Of a DNA stretch of 64,000 nt, positions 35,851-45,014 are shown piece after piece. The stretch's first letter is position 1; each line of letters begins with the position of its first letter. Origin of the DNA: Leisingera aquaemixtae. GTDB lineage: Bacteria; Pseudomonadota; Alphaproteobacteria; Rhodobacterales; Rhodobacteraceae. Under the pieces are notes generated by a model. It was not told where the DNA came from. It was given only the letters and a program-made list of their open reading frames with translations, and did no database searches. The stretch covers positions 868,001 through 932,000 of the forward strand of contig NZ_JAHVJQ010000001.1 in assembly GCF_019801145.1 (NCBI RefSeq), given 5' to 3'. A program made the position numbers and the translations under genes.

Positions 35851-35879
35851 TTGCACTGTTCGCTGCAAGTGCATAGGTT
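35851..35879 (+). promoter_or_regulatory. Candidate promoter with spacer dyad for first MerR gene
   Basis: TTGCAC (35851-35856) and TAGGTT (35874-35879) are 17 bp apart and could be -35 and -10 elements. The spacer contains the dyad TGCACT (35852-35857) / AGTGCA (35868-35873), the usual place for a MerR-family operator. It sits 21-49 bp upstream of the ATG. Autoregulation is an inference. Confidence 0.35.
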
Positions 35880-35899
35880 CCCGGCAAGGGAGACGACGG

Positions 35900-36268
35900 A
35901 TGACCGACAACAGATTGTCATTCAAGGAAATGTGCGCCGAGTTCGAGGTCACGCCTCGGACGCTGCGCTACTATGAATACATCGAATTGCTGCAGCCGGA
36001 CCGCGAAGGCCGGTCACGGTTCTATGGCGCGCGCGAGCGCGCCCGGATGAAGCTGATCCTGCGCGGGCGCAAGTTCGGCTTTCAGCTGGAAGAGATCCGC
36101 CAGTGGCTGCTGATCTATGAAAAAGAGGGCAATGACGCCCAGAACCATGCGTTCATGGAAATGGCCGACCGCCAGCTGGTCGAGCTGGAAAAGCAGCGCG
36201 AGCAGATCAATGAGGCCATTGAGGAACTCAGCGAACTGCGTGAAAGCACCCGGGCGCTGCTGAAGTAA
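35900..36268 (+). CDS. MerR-family regulator, first of tandem pair
   Basis: 122 residues from ATG 35900, with AAGGGAG upstream. The MerR helix-turn-helix is [20 protein letters not shown] and the wing follows ([17 protein letters not shown]). A dimerising coiled coil occupies ~80-122 ([20 protein letters not shown]). There is no C-terminal effector domain or cysteine cluster, so it is not a metal or SoxR-type sensor. It is closely similar to the second MerR gene 280 bp downstream. Its position before the beta-oxidation operon points to acyl-CoA or lipid sensing, as in LiuR-type regulators; this is inference. Confidence 0.9.
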   Translation: MTDNRLSFKEMCAEFEVTPRTLRYYEYIELLQPDREGRSRFYGARERARMKLILRGRKFGFQLEEIRQWLLIYEKEGNDAQNHAFMEMADRQLVELEKQREQINEAIEELSELRESTRALLK

Positions 36269-36291
36269 CCCGCACAACTCTTGCCGGAACC

Positions 36292-36326
36292 AAAGCCCCG
36301 CCCTTGTGGCGGGGTTTTCCTTTTTT
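36292..36326 (+). terminator. Rho-independent terminator after first MerR gene
   Basis: Arms CCCCGCC (36296-36302) and GGCGGGG (36308-36314), 5-nt loop, followed by TTTTCCTTTTTT. It separates the first MerR gene from the second regulator and operon. Confidence 0.9.
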
Positions 36327-36402
36327 CGGCCGCCACAGGATTCGCCTGTTTCCCGGACTGATCCGTTGCCGAAACGGCCTGCGGGCCGTCGGCGGACCGG
36401 TA

Positions 36403-36463
36403 ACGTCGCGTCACAATATGTTCGTTTTGCGAACTTCCGCCCATCCCGAAAGTGACGCGACGT
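36403..36463. promoter_or_regulatory. Nested inverted repeats upstream of second MerR gene
   Basis: Outer arms of 12 bases, ACGTCGCGTCAC (36403-36414) and its exact complement GTGACGCGACGT (36452-36463), enclose an inner hairpin GTTCG (36420-36424) / CGAAC (36430-36434). The element lies directly before the TTACGT dyad. It may be a two-site operator that allows looping, or a transcript structure. Confidence 0.55.
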
Positions 36464-36468
36464 AGAAC

Positions 36469-36482
36469 TTACGTAAACGTAA
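36469..36482. promoter_or_regulatory. TTACGT-AA-ACGTAA dyad, probable MerR operator
   Basis: A perfect 6+6 dyad with 2-bp spacer (TTACGT 36469-36474, ACGTAA 36477-36482), 69 bp upstream of the second MerR start. From memory it resembles the operators of MerR-type regulators of branched-chain amino acid and fatty acid catabolism such as LiuR. It probably serves autoregulation and control of the following operon. Confidence 0.55.
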
Positions 36483-36550
36483 AGTCAGTCTTGATCGAAA
36501 TCCGAACTGCGCACAGCTTGGTCCTGCACCAAGCCGTAAGAGTGACGACG

Positions 36551-36952
36551 ATGACCGAAGAAACCATGACCATCCGCGAGATGTGCGAGGCCTTTGACGT
36601 GACGCCCCGCACGCTCCGGTTCTACGAAGCCAAGGAACTGCTGTTCCCGATCCGCGACGGCCAGAAGCGGCTGTTCACCAAACGCGACCGCGCCCGGCTG
36701 AAGCTGATCCTGCGCGGCAAGCGGTTCGGGTTCAGCCTGGAGGAGATCCGCCAGCTGCTGGAACTGTACCACGTCGGCGACCAGCAGGTGACCCAGCTCA
36801 CCAAAACCTATGAGGTCGCGCGTGACCGGCTCGCCGATATGGAGCGCCAGCGCGAGGAGCTGACCGAGGCAATCGAGGACCTGAAGGACCAGCTGGCCTG
36901 GGGCGAGAAGATGATCGCTTCGATGAAGGCCAAGCAGGAGGCGGCCGAATAG
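36551..36952 (+). CDS. MerR-family regulator, second of tandem pair
   Basis: 133 residues from ATG 36551; codons further upstream would run through the operator-like dyad. The helix-turn-helix [20 protein letters not shown] and the wing [20 protein letters not shown] are near-copies of the first MerR protein. The coiled coil is longer ([21 protein letters not shown] onward). No cysteine or effector domain. It begins 73 bp before the acyl-CoA dehydrogenase and is likely the operon's own regulator. Confidence 0.9.
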   Translation: MTEETMTIREMCEAFDVTPRTLRFYEAKELLFPIRDGQKRLFTKRDRARLKLILRGKRFGFSLEEIRQLLELYHVGDQQVTQLTKTYEVARDRLADMERQREELTEAIEDLKDQLAWGEKMIASMKAKQEAAE

Positions 36953-37025
36953 GCCGCTGCCCCGCCCTTTCCCGCCGGCCTGCCCGGCATTGACCACGAT
37001 CACCAAGACCCTGAAGAGGACCGCA

Positions 37026-38807
37026 ATGCCTTCCTATCGAGCCCCTGCCAAAGACGCCCAGTTTGTCCTGCACGATGTGCTGAAAGTCACTGGCCGAGAC
37101 ATCCCGGGATACAGCGAGCTGGACCCGGAGTTCACCGGAGCCGTGCTGGAAGAGGCAGGCAAGATCGCCAGCGCAGTGCTGCACCCGCTGAATGTGGTGG
37201 GCGATCAGGAGGGCTGCCGCCTGGAAAACGGCGTGGTCTACACCCCCAAGGGGTTCAAGGACGCCTTCGAGCAGATGAAGGAAGGCGGCTGGACCGGGCT
37301 CGACATGCCCGAAGAGTTCGGCGGCCAGAACATGCCCTATGTGATGGGCACCGCAGTGGGGGAGTTCTTCTCGGCCGCGAACCAGGCGTTCACCATGTAC
37401 CAGGGCCTGACCCATGGCGCGGCGTCGGCGATCCTGGCGCATGGCACGGATGAGCAGAAGGCCACCTATCTGCCCAACATGATCAGCTGCCAGTGGACCG
37501 GCACCATGAACCTGACCGAGCCGCACTGCGGCACCGACCTGGGCCTGATGCGCACCAAGGCGGAACCGCAGGGGGACGGCAGTTTCAAGATTTCGGGGCA
37601 GAAGATCTTCATCTCCTCCGGCGATCACGACATGGCCGAGAACATCGTGCACCTGGTGCTGGCCAAGATCCCCGGCGGCCCCGAGGGCATCAAGGGCGTC
37701 AGCCTGTTCATCGTGCCCAAATTCCTGGTGAACGCGGACGGCAGCTTGGGTGAGCGCAACGGCGTCTCGGTCGGCAAGATCGAGGAGAAGATGGGCATTC
37801 ACGGCAACTCCACCTGCGTGATGAACTATGACGGCGCAACCGGCTGGCTGCTGGGCGAGGAACACAAGGGCATGCGCGCCATGTTCACCATGATGAACGA
37901 GGCCCGCCTGGGCGTCGGCATGCAGGGACTGGCGCAGGCCGAGGCCGCCTATCAGAACGCGGTGGAATACGCCAAGGACCGGCTGCAGGGCCGCGACGTG
38001 ACCGGCGCCAAGAACCCGGACGGCCCGGCGGACCCGCTGATCGTGCACCCGGACATCCGCCGCTCGCTGATGGATCAGAAAAGCTTTGCCGAGGGCGCGC
38101 GCGCGTTCCTGCTGTGGGGCGCCACCCTGATCGACCAGGCGCACCGCGCCGGTGACAAGGATGCGGACGGTCTGATCTCGCTGATGACGCCGGTGATAAA
38201 GGGCTTCCTGACCGATCAGGGCTATGACATGACCGTGCTGGCACAGCAGGTCTATGGCGGCCACGGCTACATCGAGGAATGGGGCATGTCGCAATACACC
38301 CGCGACGCCCGCATCGCGATGATCTACGAGGGCGCCAACGGCGTGCAGGCACTGGATCTGGTGGGCCGCAAGCTGGGCCAGCACGGCGGCAAATACGTCC
38401 TTGCTTTCTTCGATATGGTGAAGACCTTCTGCCAGGAAAACAAAGATATTTCAGAAGCCTTCAGCAAGGACTTCATTGACCCGCTGAAGGCGGCGTCGAA
38501 GGATCTGCAGGCGGCCGGCATGTTCTTCATGCAAAACGGCATGAAGGATCCGAACCAGGCGCTGGCGGGGTCTTATGACTTCATGCATCTGTTCGGCCAG
38601 GTCTGCCTCGGCCTGATGTGGGCGAAGATGGGCAAGGCAGCGCAGGAAGCGCTTGACGCCGGGGCCGATGACGCGGCGTTCTATGAGACGAAACTCGCAA
38701 CCGGCCGGTATTACATGGCACGGCGGCTGCCCGCGACCAAGCTGCACCTGGCCCGCATCGAAAGCGGCGCGGACACGGTGATGGCGCTGGACGCAGACGC
38801 CTTCTGA
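37026..38807 (+). CDS. Acyl-CoA dehydrogenase, long type with C-terminal domain (DmdC-like)
   Basis: 593 residues; ATG 37026 follows AGAGGACC. The family core is clear: [39 protein letters not shown] (FAD/substrate loop), [15 protein letters not shown], and [20 protein letters not shown]. The extra ~150-residue C-terminal helical domain and length match the group that includes DmdC, the methylmercaptopropionyl-CoA dehydrogenase of DMSP breakdown, and long-chain acyl-CoA dehydrogenases of Roseobacters. No dmdD or dmdA lies beside it, so fatty acyl-CoA is at least as likely a substrate. First enzyme gene of the beta-oxidation operon. Confidence 0.9.
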   Translation: MPSYRAPAKDAQFVLHDVLKVTGRDIPGYSELDPEFTGAVLEEAGKIASAVLHPLNVVGDQEGCRLENGVVYTPKGFKDAFEQMKEGGWTGLDMPEEFGGQNMPYVMGTAVGEFFSAANQAFTMYQGLTHGAASAILAHGTDEQKATYLPNMISCQWTGTMNLTEPHCGTDLGLMRTKAEPQGDGSFKISGQKIFISSGDHDMAENIVHLVLAKIPGGPEGIKGVSLFIVPKFLVNADGSLGERNGVSVGKIEEKMGIHGNSTCVMNYDGATGWLLGEEHKGMRAMFTMMNEARLGVGMQGLAQAEAAYQNAVEYAKDRLQGRDVTGAKNPDGPADPLIVHPDIRRSLMDQKSFAEGARAFLLWGATLIDQAHRAGDKDADGLISLMTPVIKGFLTDQGYDMTVLAQQVYGGHGYIEEWGMSQYTRDARIAMIYEGANGVQALDLVGRKLGQHGGKYVLAFFDMVKTFCQENKDISEAFSKDFIDPLKAASKDLQAAGMFFMQNGMKDPNQALAGSYDFMHLFGQVCLGLMWAKMGKAAQEALDAGADDAAFYETKLATGRYYMARRLPATKLHLARIESGADTVMALDADAF

Positions 38808-38881
38808 TGCCTTCGGGCGCCCTGTCGCGGGGCGCCCTATCCAAGCCCCGGCTGGTGCTTTGACACACAAAGGACCGCAAG

Positions 38882-39094
38882 ATGCCGAAACGTTTCCGCC
38901 TGACCCGCCGCCTGCCGATTGCGATGACGGAGGACGGCTACCGCAGGCTAAAGAGGTTCGCCCAGGAGGCGGGGCTGGATGAGGGGGAAGCGCTGTCATT
39001 CCTGTTCGAGAACTTCGACAGCGTGACGGACTACGAGAACCTGAGCCACCGGCTGCGGCTGTTCAACGCCGAGCTGGAGGCCCGCAAGAGATAA
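38882..39094 (+). CDS. Small basic protein, ribbon-helix-helix-like, unknown function
   Basis: 70 residues, starting at an ATG with AAAGGACC upstream, in the 315-bp space between two acyl-CoA dehydrogenase genes. The stretch [20 protein letters not shown] followed by [17 protein letters not shown] has the strand-helix-turn-helix rhythm of CopG/Arc-type DNA-binding proteins (one strand, then two helices with a Gly turn). The tail ([18 protein letters not shown]) is helical and charged. I do not recognise a named family. Codon use fits its neighbours and ribosome site and spacing support a real gene. Confidence 0.75.
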   Translation: MPKRFRLTRRLPIAMTEDGYRRLKRFAQEAGLDEGEALSFLFENFDSVTDYENLSHRLRLFNAELEARKR

Positions 39095-39122
39095 GGCCCG
39101 CAACCGGGCCGAAGGGAGAAAG

Positions 39123-40271
39123 ATGACCAGCACGCACTCCGCATGGATGACGGAAGAGCACCAGATGCTTGGGGAGATGACGGCCCAGTTCATCACCAAC
39201 GAATGGGCGCCGAAGTTCGAGACCTGGCGCAAGCAGGGGCTGATGGAGCGGGAGACTTGGAACCAGGCCGGCGCGCTGGGCCTGCTGTGCCCGTCGATCC
39301 CTGAAAGCTATGGCGGCGCCGGCGGAGATTTCGGCCATGAGGCGGTGATCCTGATGGAAGGCAGCCGCGCCAACCTGGCCAGCTGGGGCAATGGCATCCA
39401 TTCCGGCATTGTTGCGCATTACATCCTGGCCTATGGCACCGAGGAGCAGAAACAGCGCTGGCTGCCGATGATGGTGACCGGCGAGCTGGTCGGCGCGCTG
39501 GCGATGACCGAGCCCTCCACCGGCTCCGACGTGCAGGCGATCAAGACCAAGGCGGTGAAGGACGGCAATGCCTACCGGCTGTCGGGGCAGAAGACCTTCA
39601 TCACCAACGGCCAGCACGCCAACCTGATCCTGGTGGCGGCCAAGACCGACCCGGCTTTGGGCGCCAAGGGCGTGTCGCTGGTGGCGGTGGAAACTGACGG
39701 CGCCGAAGGTTTCAGCCGCGGCCGCAACCTCGACAAGATCGGCTGCCACGCAGCAGACACGTCTGAGCTGTTCTTCAGCGATGTGGAAATCCCGCCGGAG
39801 AACATCCTGGGAGGCGTTGAGGGCCAGGGGTTCTATCAGATGATGCAGCAGCTGCCGCAGGAGCGGCTGATCATCGCCTGCGGCGCGGTCGGCGCGATGG
39901 AGGGCGCGGTCGCGCGCACGGTGGCCTACTGCAAAGAGCGCGAGGCCTTTGGCGGCCCGCTGACGCAGTTTCAGAACACCCGTTTCAAGCTGGCCGAATG
40001 CCTGACCAAGACCAAGGTCGCCCGTGCCTTTCTGGACGAATGCATCGCCGAACATTTGCAGGGCAAGCTTACCGTCGAAAAGGCGGCGATGGCGAAATAC
40101 TGGATCACCGACACCCAGGGAGAGGTGCTGGACGAATGCCTGCAGCTGCATGGCGGCTACGGCTACATGCAGGAATACGCGGTGGGCGAGATGTGGGCAG
40201 ATGCGCGGGTCCAGCGGATCTACGGCGGCACCAATGAGATCATGAAGGAGCTGATTGCGCGGTCGCTGTAG
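39123..40271 (+). CDS. Acyl-CoA dehydrogenase, short/medium-chain type
   Basis: 382 residues. Standard family blocks: [57 protein letters not shown], and the C-terminal [20 protein letters not shown] and [17 protein letters not shown]. It oxidises an acyl-CoA to the trans-2-enoyl-CoA and passes electrons to ETF. AAGGGAG precedes the start; it lies 28 nt after the small RHH-like gene. It is a second dehydrogenase of different size from the first gene, covering a different chain length. Confidence 0.92.
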   Translation: MTSTHSAWMTEEHQMLGEMTAQFITNEWAPKFETWRKQGLMERETWNQAGALGLLCPSIPESYGGAGGDFGHEAVILMEGSRANLASWGNGIHSGIVAHYILAYGTEEQKQRWLPMMVTGELVGALAMTEPSTGSDVQAIKTKAVKDGNAYRLSGQKTFITNGQHANLILVAAKTDPALGAKGVSLVAVETDGAEGFSRGRNLDKIGCHAADTSELFFSDVEIPPENILGGVEGQGFYQMMQQLPQERLIIACGAVGAMEGAVARTVAYCKEREAFGGPLTQFQNTRFKLAECLTKTKVARAFLDECIAEHLQGKLTVEKAAMAKYWITDTQGEVLDECLQLHGGYGYMQEYAVGEMWADARVQRIYGGTNEIMKELIARSL

Positions 40272-40320
40272 CCGCAGGGGCCGCGGCGGGATCGCGGGAG
40301 GCGGGTTAACGCCCCATCAT

Positions 40321-40347
40321 CTTTCCGAAAAATACTCCACGGGGGTG
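40321..40347. repeat. Dispersed intergenic element, copy 1
   Basis: The core CTTTCCGAAAAATACTCC followed by ACGGGGGTG resembles the segment at 46636-46660. A G-rich/C-rich complementary stretch (GGGGG and CCCCCC) follows. From memory similar AAATACTCCGGGGG elements are spread through Rhodobacteraceae intergenic regions. It lies between the acyl-CoA dehydrogenase and GST genes. Confidence 0.55.
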
Positions 40348-40393
40348 CGGGGATGTGACCCCCCGCTCCGCCAGCAGACACAGGGAGCAACAG

Positions 40394-41026
40394 ATGACAA
40401 TCAAACTGCATTGCTTCGGCGAAAGCGGCCATTCCTACAAGGCGGCGCTGGCGCTGGAACTGTCCGGCCTGGCGTGGGAGCCGGTCTTTGTCGACTTCTT
40501 CAGCGGCGCGCACCGCAGCGATGATTACCGCGGCCTCAACGTAATGGCAGAGGCGCCGGTGCTGGTGGACGGCGATCTGCGCCTGTCGCAGTCCGGCGTG
40601 ATCCAGCAGTATATCAGCGACAAGACCGGCAAGTTCGCAGGCACCCCGGAAGACAAATACGAAGTTCTGCGCTGGATCCTGTGGGACAACCACAAACTGT
40701 CCAGCCAGGCAGGCATGACCCGGTTCCTGATGAATTTCCTGCCCGAGGACAAGCGCCCGCAGGAAGTGATCGCCTTCATGCAGGGCCGCCTGAAGGCTGC
40801 CTTCACCACCTTGAACACCCATTTGCAGGGCCGCGAGTGGATCGTGGGCGACGGCCTCACCAACGCCGATCTGACCTGCTGCGGCTACCTGTTTTATCCG
40901 GAGCCCTTTGGCTTTGACCGGGCCGACTGGCCCCATATCGACGCCTGGCTGGACCGCATCAGCGCCCTGCCCGGCTGGAAACACCCCTATGACTTGATGC
41001 CCGGCAACCCGTCGGACCGGGCCTGA
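40394..41026 (+). CDS. Glutathione S-transferase family protein
   Basis: 210 residues from ATG 40394 (AGGGAGC upstream). The N-terminal thioredoxin-fold domain starts KLHCFGESGHSYKAALALEL with Ser in the usual catalytic place and has the MAEAPVLVDGDLRLSQSGVI segment that binds the glutathione gamma-glutamyl group. The C-terminal helical domain carries GDGLTNADLTCCGYLFYP. Bacterial GSTs of this form act in conjugation, dehalogenation or isomerisation. It sits in the middle of the beta-oxidation operon, 10 nt before the thiolase; a role in detoxifying enals or thio-compounds is possible but unproven. Confidence 0.88.
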   Translation: MTIKLHCFGESGHSYKAALALELSGLAWEPVFVDFFSGAHRSDDYRGLNVMAEAPVLVDGDLRLSQSGVIQQYISDKTGKFAGTPEDKYEVLRWILWDNHKLSSQAGMTRFLMNFLPEDKRPQEVIAFMQGRLKAAFTTLNTHLQGREWIVGDGLTNADLTCCGYLFYPEPFGFDRADWPHIDAWLDRISALPGWKHPYDLMPGNPSDRA

Positions 41027-41036
41027 GGAGAGCACA

Positions 41037-42248
41037 ATGACAGACGCATATATCTATGACGCGCTGCGCACCCCGCGCGGCAAGGGACGCAAGGACGGAT
41101 CCTTGCATGAGGTGACCGCGGTCCGCCTGTCTGCCCTGACGCTGAACGCGATCAAGGAACGCAACAACCTGGAAGGCCACGCGGTCGAGGACGTTATCTG
41201 GGGCAACGTGACCCAGGTAATGGAACAGGGCGGCTGCCTGGCACGCTCGGCAGTTCTAGCCTCGGATCTGGACGAACGCATTCCGGGTCTTGCGATCAAC
41301 CGCTTCTGCGCCTCCGGCATGGAAGCGGTGAACCTGGCGGCAAACCAGGTGAAGGGCGGCGCGGGCGATGCCTATATCGCGGGCGGCGTCGAGATGATGG
41401 GCCGGGTGGCCATGGGAAGTGACGGCGCGGCAATTGCGGTTGATCCCTCACTGGCGATGGAAACCTATTTCGTGCCGCAGGGCATCTCGGCCGACATCAT
41501 CGCCACCGAATACGGCTTTACCCGTGATCAGGCGGACGCTCTGGCGATGGAGAGCCAGCGCCGTGCTGCCAAGGCCTGGGAAGAGAAGCGGTTCGACAAA
41601 TCGGTGATCACCGTCACCGACCAGAACGGCCTTCCGATCCTGAGCCACGATGAATACATGCGCCCCGGCACCGACATGCAAGCTCTGGGGTCGCTGAACC
41701 CCGCGTTCCAGATGATGGGCGAGCAGATGCCGGGCTTCGACAAGGTGGCGATGCTGAAATACCCGCATCTGGAACGGATCAACCACATCCACCACGCGGG
41801 CAACTCCTCTGGCATCGTGGATGGCGCTGCGGCGCTGCTGATCGGCAACAAGGAGTTTGGTGAGCGTCACGGCCTGAAGCCGCGCGCCCGCATCAAGGCC
41901 ACCGCCAAGATCGGTACCGATCCGACCATCATGCTGACCGGTCCGGTGCCGGTGACCGAGAAGATCCTGGCCGACAACGGCATGACCATCGGCGATCTGG
42001 ACCTGTTCGAGGTGAACGAGGCCTTTGCATCCGTCGTGCTGCGGTTCCAGCAGGCGTTCGACGTGGACCCGGGGCTGGTGAACGTCAACGGCGGCTCCAT
42101 CGCCATGGGCCACCCGCTGGGCGCCACCGGTGCGATCATCATCGGCACCCTGCTGGATGAGCTGGAGCGGCAGGACAAGGAAACAGGCCTCGCCACCCTG
42201 TGCATCGCATCGGGCATGGGCGCCGCAACCATCATCGAGCGCGTCTGA
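41037..42248 (+). CDS. Acetyl-CoA C-acyltransferase (thiolase), FadA/FadI type
   Basis: 403 residues; GAGGAGAG precedes the start. The catalytic residues are visible: C91 in NRFCASGMEAV, H359 in GHPLGATGA and C389 in LCIASGMGAA. It cleaves 3-ketoacyl-CoA with CoA to acetyl-CoA and a shortened acyl-CoA, the last beta-oxidation step, pairing with the multifunctional protein two genes downstream. The stop overlaps the cupin start (TGATG). Confidence 0.94.
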   Translation: MTDAYIYDALRTPRGKGRKDGSLHEVTAVRLSALTLNAIKERNNLEGHAVEDVIWGNVTQVMEQGGCLARSAVLASDLDERIPGLAINRFCASGMEAVNLAANQVKGGAGDAYIAGGVEMMGRVAMGSDGAAIAVDPSLAMETYFVPQGISADIIATEYGFTRDQADALAMESQRRAAKAWEEKRFDKSVITVTDQNGLPILSHDEYMRPGTDMQALGSLNPAFQMMGEQMPGFDKVAMLKYPHLERINHIHHAGNSSGIVDGAAALLIGNKEFGERHGLKPRARIKATAKIGTDPTIMLTGPVPVTEKILADNGMTIGDLDLFEVNEAFASVVLRFQQAFDVDPGLVNVNGGSIAMGHPLGATGAIIIGTLLDELERQDKETGLATLCIASGMGAATIIERV

Positions 42249-42733
42249 TGCCAAAGCTGGACCTATCCCAACTGCCCTGGCGGACCGGATCGGGCTACCC
42301 CAGCAAGCTGGCCGAGGCCTGTGCGGGCCGCAGCGTGCAGCCGCTGGGCGACCCTGGCGGGCTCAGCCAGTTCGGCGTCAACATCGTGCGGCTGGAGCCC
42401 GGCGCGGCCTCTTCCCTGCGCCACTACCACATGGAGCAGGACGAGTTCGTGATGGTGACAGAGGGCATCTGCACCCTGATCGACGATCAGGGCGCGCATG
42501 AGATGATGCCGGGCGACTGCGCCGCCTTTCCGGCGGGCGAGGAGAACGGCCACCATCTGGTGAACCGTTCGGACAAGCCCGCAGCGTTCCTGGTGGTGGG
42601 CACCCGCACCCCAACAGAGACCGGCTATTACAGCGATTTGGACATGATGGTGAAATTCGCAGGCGGCGAGTTCACATTCACCCGCAAGGACGGCAGCCCG
42701 CTGACGGCTGACCAGACCGGAGAAGACACATGA
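42248..42733 (+). CDS. Single-domain cupin protein
   Basis: 161 residues; start fixed by TGATG overlap with the thiolase. Both cupin motifs are present: SSLRHYHMEQDEFVMVTEG (H, H and E metal ligands) and PGDCAAFPAGEENGHHLVN (third histidine). An extended C-terminal strand region follows. Proteins of this type occur widely in Proteobacteria without defined reaction. It is coupled on both sides (overlaps thiolase and fadJ), so it is made with the beta-oxidation enzymes; its contribution is unknown. Confidence 0.88.
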   Translation: MPKLDLSQLPWRTGSGYPSKLAEACAGRSVQPLGDPGGLSQFGVNIVRLEPGAASSLRHYHMEQDEFVMVTEGICTLIDDQGAHEMMPGDCAAFPAGEENGHHLVNRSDKPAAFLVVGTRTPTETGYYSDLDMMVKFAGGEFTFTRKDGSPLTADQTGEDT

Positions 42734-44931
42734 GCGATTTCAAATACGACGTGGACGCAGACGGCGTCGCAATCATCACCTGGGACGCCGAGGGCAAGAG
42801 CATGAACGTCCTCACCCGCGAGGCCTTTGGCCTGGTGGGGGAATACGTGGACCGGGCACTGGAAGACGAGGCCGTGAAGGGCATCGTGATCACCAGCGGC
42901 AAGAAGGACTTTGCCGGCGGCATGGACCTGAACGTGCTGGCCACCATCCGCGAAGAGTCGGGTGAGAACCCGGCTCAGGGGTTGTTCGACTTCACCATGG
43001 GCGGCCACCGCATCCTGCGCAAGCTGGAGCTGGCAGGCATGGACCCCAAGACCAAGAAGGGCGGCAAGCCGGTGGCCTGTGCGATCAACGGCACCTGCGC
43101 CGGCATCGGCACCGAGATTGCACTGGCCTGCCATCACCGGGTGATGACCTCCAATCCCAAGGCCAAGATCGGCCTGCCGGAAATCATGATCGGCATCTTC
43201 CCCGGCGGCGGCGGCACCACGCGGTACTCCCGCATGGTGGGCGCGATGGCAGCAGCCCCGGTCCTGCTGGAAGGCAAGATGATGGACCCGAAGAAAGCCA
43301 AGGGCGCGCAGCTGATCGACGCCGTGTCCGATGATGCGCTGGCCGCAGCCAAGGAATGGGTGCTGAACGCCAAGGACGGTGATCTGGTCAAGCCCTGGGA
43401 TGCCAAGGGCTACAAGATGCCGGGCGGCGCGCCCTATCATCCCGCTGGTTTCATGACCTTTGTCGGTGCTTCCGCCATGGTAAACGGCAAGACCCAGGGC
43501 GCCTTCCCGGCGGCCAAGGCGCTGCTGTCCTCCATCTACGAGGGCGCGCTGGTCGATTTCGACACCGCACTGAAGATCGAGGCGCGCTGGTTCACCAACG
43601 TGCTGATGAACCCCTCGTCCTCCGCGATGATCCGCAGCTTGTTCCTGAACAAGCAGGCGCTGGAAAAAGGCGCCGTGCGGCCCAAGGATGTGCCGGACCA
43701 GTCGGTCAAGAAAATCGGCGTGCTGGGTGCGGGCATGATGGGCGCTGGCATTGCGCTGGTCTCGGCCCAGGCCGGTATGGAAGTGGTGCTGATCGACCGT
43801 GACCAGGAGGCCGCCGACAAGGGCAAGGCCTATTCCGCCGCCTATATGGACAAGGGCATCAAGCGCGGCAAGGCGACCGAGGAGAAGAAAGAAGCGCTGC
43901 TGGCGCAGATCACCGCCACCCCGGATATCGACGCGCTGAAGGGCTGCGACCTGATCATCGAGGCGGTGTTCGAAGACCCGGGCGTCAAGGCCGAGATGAC
44001 CCAGAAGGTCGAGGCGATCATTCCCGAGGACTGCATCTTTGCCTCCAACACCTCCACTCTGCCGATCACCGAACTGGCCAAGGCCTCCAGCCGGCCGGAG
44101 CAGTTCATCGGTATCCACTTCTTCTCGCCCGTCGAGAAGATGTTCCTGGTGGAGATCATCAAGGGCAAGGAAACCGGCGACCGTGCGGTAGCCAAGGCGC
44201 TGGACTACGTGCGCCAGATCCGCAAGACGCCGATCGTGGTGAATGACGCGCGCTTCTTCTACGCCAACCGCTGCATCCTGCCCTATATCAACGAGGGCCT
44301 GCGGATGATCACCGAGGGCGTCAGCCCGGTGCTGATCGACAACGCCGCACGGCAGCTGGGCTTCCCGGTGGGGCCGGTGCAGCTGACCGATGAGACCTCG
44401 ATTGATCTGGGCGCCAAGATTGCCCGCGCCACCAAGGCGGCGATGGGCGATGCCTACCCGGAAAGCCCGGCGGACGACCTGATCTTCTGGATGGAGGAAC
44501 AGGGCCGTCTGGGCCGCAAGGCCAATGCCGGCTTCTTCGAATATGACGACAAGGGTAAGCGTGTTGAATACTGGAAGGGCCTACAGGAGAAGTACCCGTT
44601 GGCGGCGGAACAGCCCGATCTGATCGAGGTGCAGGAGCGGCTGATGTTCGCGCAGGTGCTGGAAGCAGTGCGGGCGCTGGAGGAAGGCGTGCTGATGGAT
44701 ATCCGCGAGGGCGACGTCGGCGCCATCCTGGCCTGGGGCTTCGCGCCGTGGTCCGGCGGTCCTCTCAGCTGGCTGGACATCCTCGGCACGCCTTACGCGG
44801 CAGAGCGCTGCGACAGCCTGACCGAACAGTTCGGCGAGCGCTTCGCCTGCCCGGCGCTGCTACGCGAGATGGCGGAGAAGGGCCAGAGCTTCTACACGCG
44901 CTTTGCGCCAGAGAAATCCGCCGCCGCCTGA
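42730..44931 (+). CDS. fadJ: Multifunctional fatty acid oxidation protein (enoyl-CoA hydratase / 3-hydroxyacyl-CoA dehydrogenase)
   Basis: 733 residues. The N-terminal crotonase domain (~1-190) has the two glutamates E129 (GIGTEIALACHHRV) and E151 (GLPEIMIGIFPGGGG). The NAD-binding hydroxyacyl-CoA dehydrogenase domain starts near 328 with IGVLGAGMMGAGIAL and has the catalytic histidine in IGIHFFSPVEKM. Two C-terminal dehydrogenase domains follow (FYANRCILPYINEGL; MFAQVLEAVRALEEGV). It hydrates enoyl-CoA and oxidises 3-hydroxyacyl-CoA. ATGA overlap with the cupin sets the start. A strong terminator closes the operon. FadB is an alternative name. Confidence 0.94.
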   Translation: MSDFKYDVDADGVAIITWDAEGKSMNVLTREAFGLVGEYVDRALEDEAVKGIVITSGKKDFAGGMDLNVLATIREESGENPAQGLFDFTMGGHRILRKLELAGMDPKTKKGGKPVACAINGTCAGIGTEIALACHHRVMTSNPKAKIGLPEIMIGIFPGGGGTTRYSRMVGAMAAAPVLLEGKMMDPKKAKGAQLIDAVSDDALAAAKEWVLNAKDGDLVKPWDAKGYKMPGGAPYHPAGFMTFVGASAMVNGKTQGAFPAAKALLSSIYEGALVDFDTALKIEARWFTNVLMNPSSSAMIRSLFLNKQALEKGAVRPKDVPDQSVKKIGVLGAGMMGAGIALVSAQAGMEVVLIDRDQEAADKGKAYSAAYMDKGIKRGKATEEKKEALLAQITATPDIDALKGCDLIIEAVFEDPGVKAEMTQKVEAIIPEDCIFASNTSTLPITELAKASSRPEQFIGIHFFSPVEKMFLVEIIKGKETGDRAVAKALDYVRQIRKTPIVVNDARFFYANRCILPYINEGLRMITEGVSPVLIDNAARQLGFPVGPVQLTDETSIDLGAKIARATKAAMGDAYPESPADDLIFWMEEQGRLGRKANAGFFEYDDKGKRVEYWKGLQEKYPLAAEQPDLIEVQERLMFAQVLEAVRALEEGVLMDIREGDVGAILAWGFAPWSGGPLSWLDILGTPYAAERCDSLTEQFGERFACPALLREMAEKGQSFYTRFAPEKSAAA

Positions 44932-44943
44932 GTGAGAGCACGA

Positions 44944-44984
44944 AATGGAAAAGGCCGGCGCCCGCGCGCCGGCCTTTTTCCATT
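44944..44984. terminator. Strong bidirectional terminator
   Basis: Core arms GGCCGGCGC (44953-44961) and GCGCCGGCC (44966-44974) with loop CCGC; the stem is extended by AATGGAAAA / TTTTTCCATT on the outside, giving U-runs in both directions. It serves fadJ (+) and the convergent Hint gene (-). Confidence 0.93.
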
Positions 44985-45014
44985 CTGGCAAGAGGTTGAA
45001 CGCCTAAGCTGATC

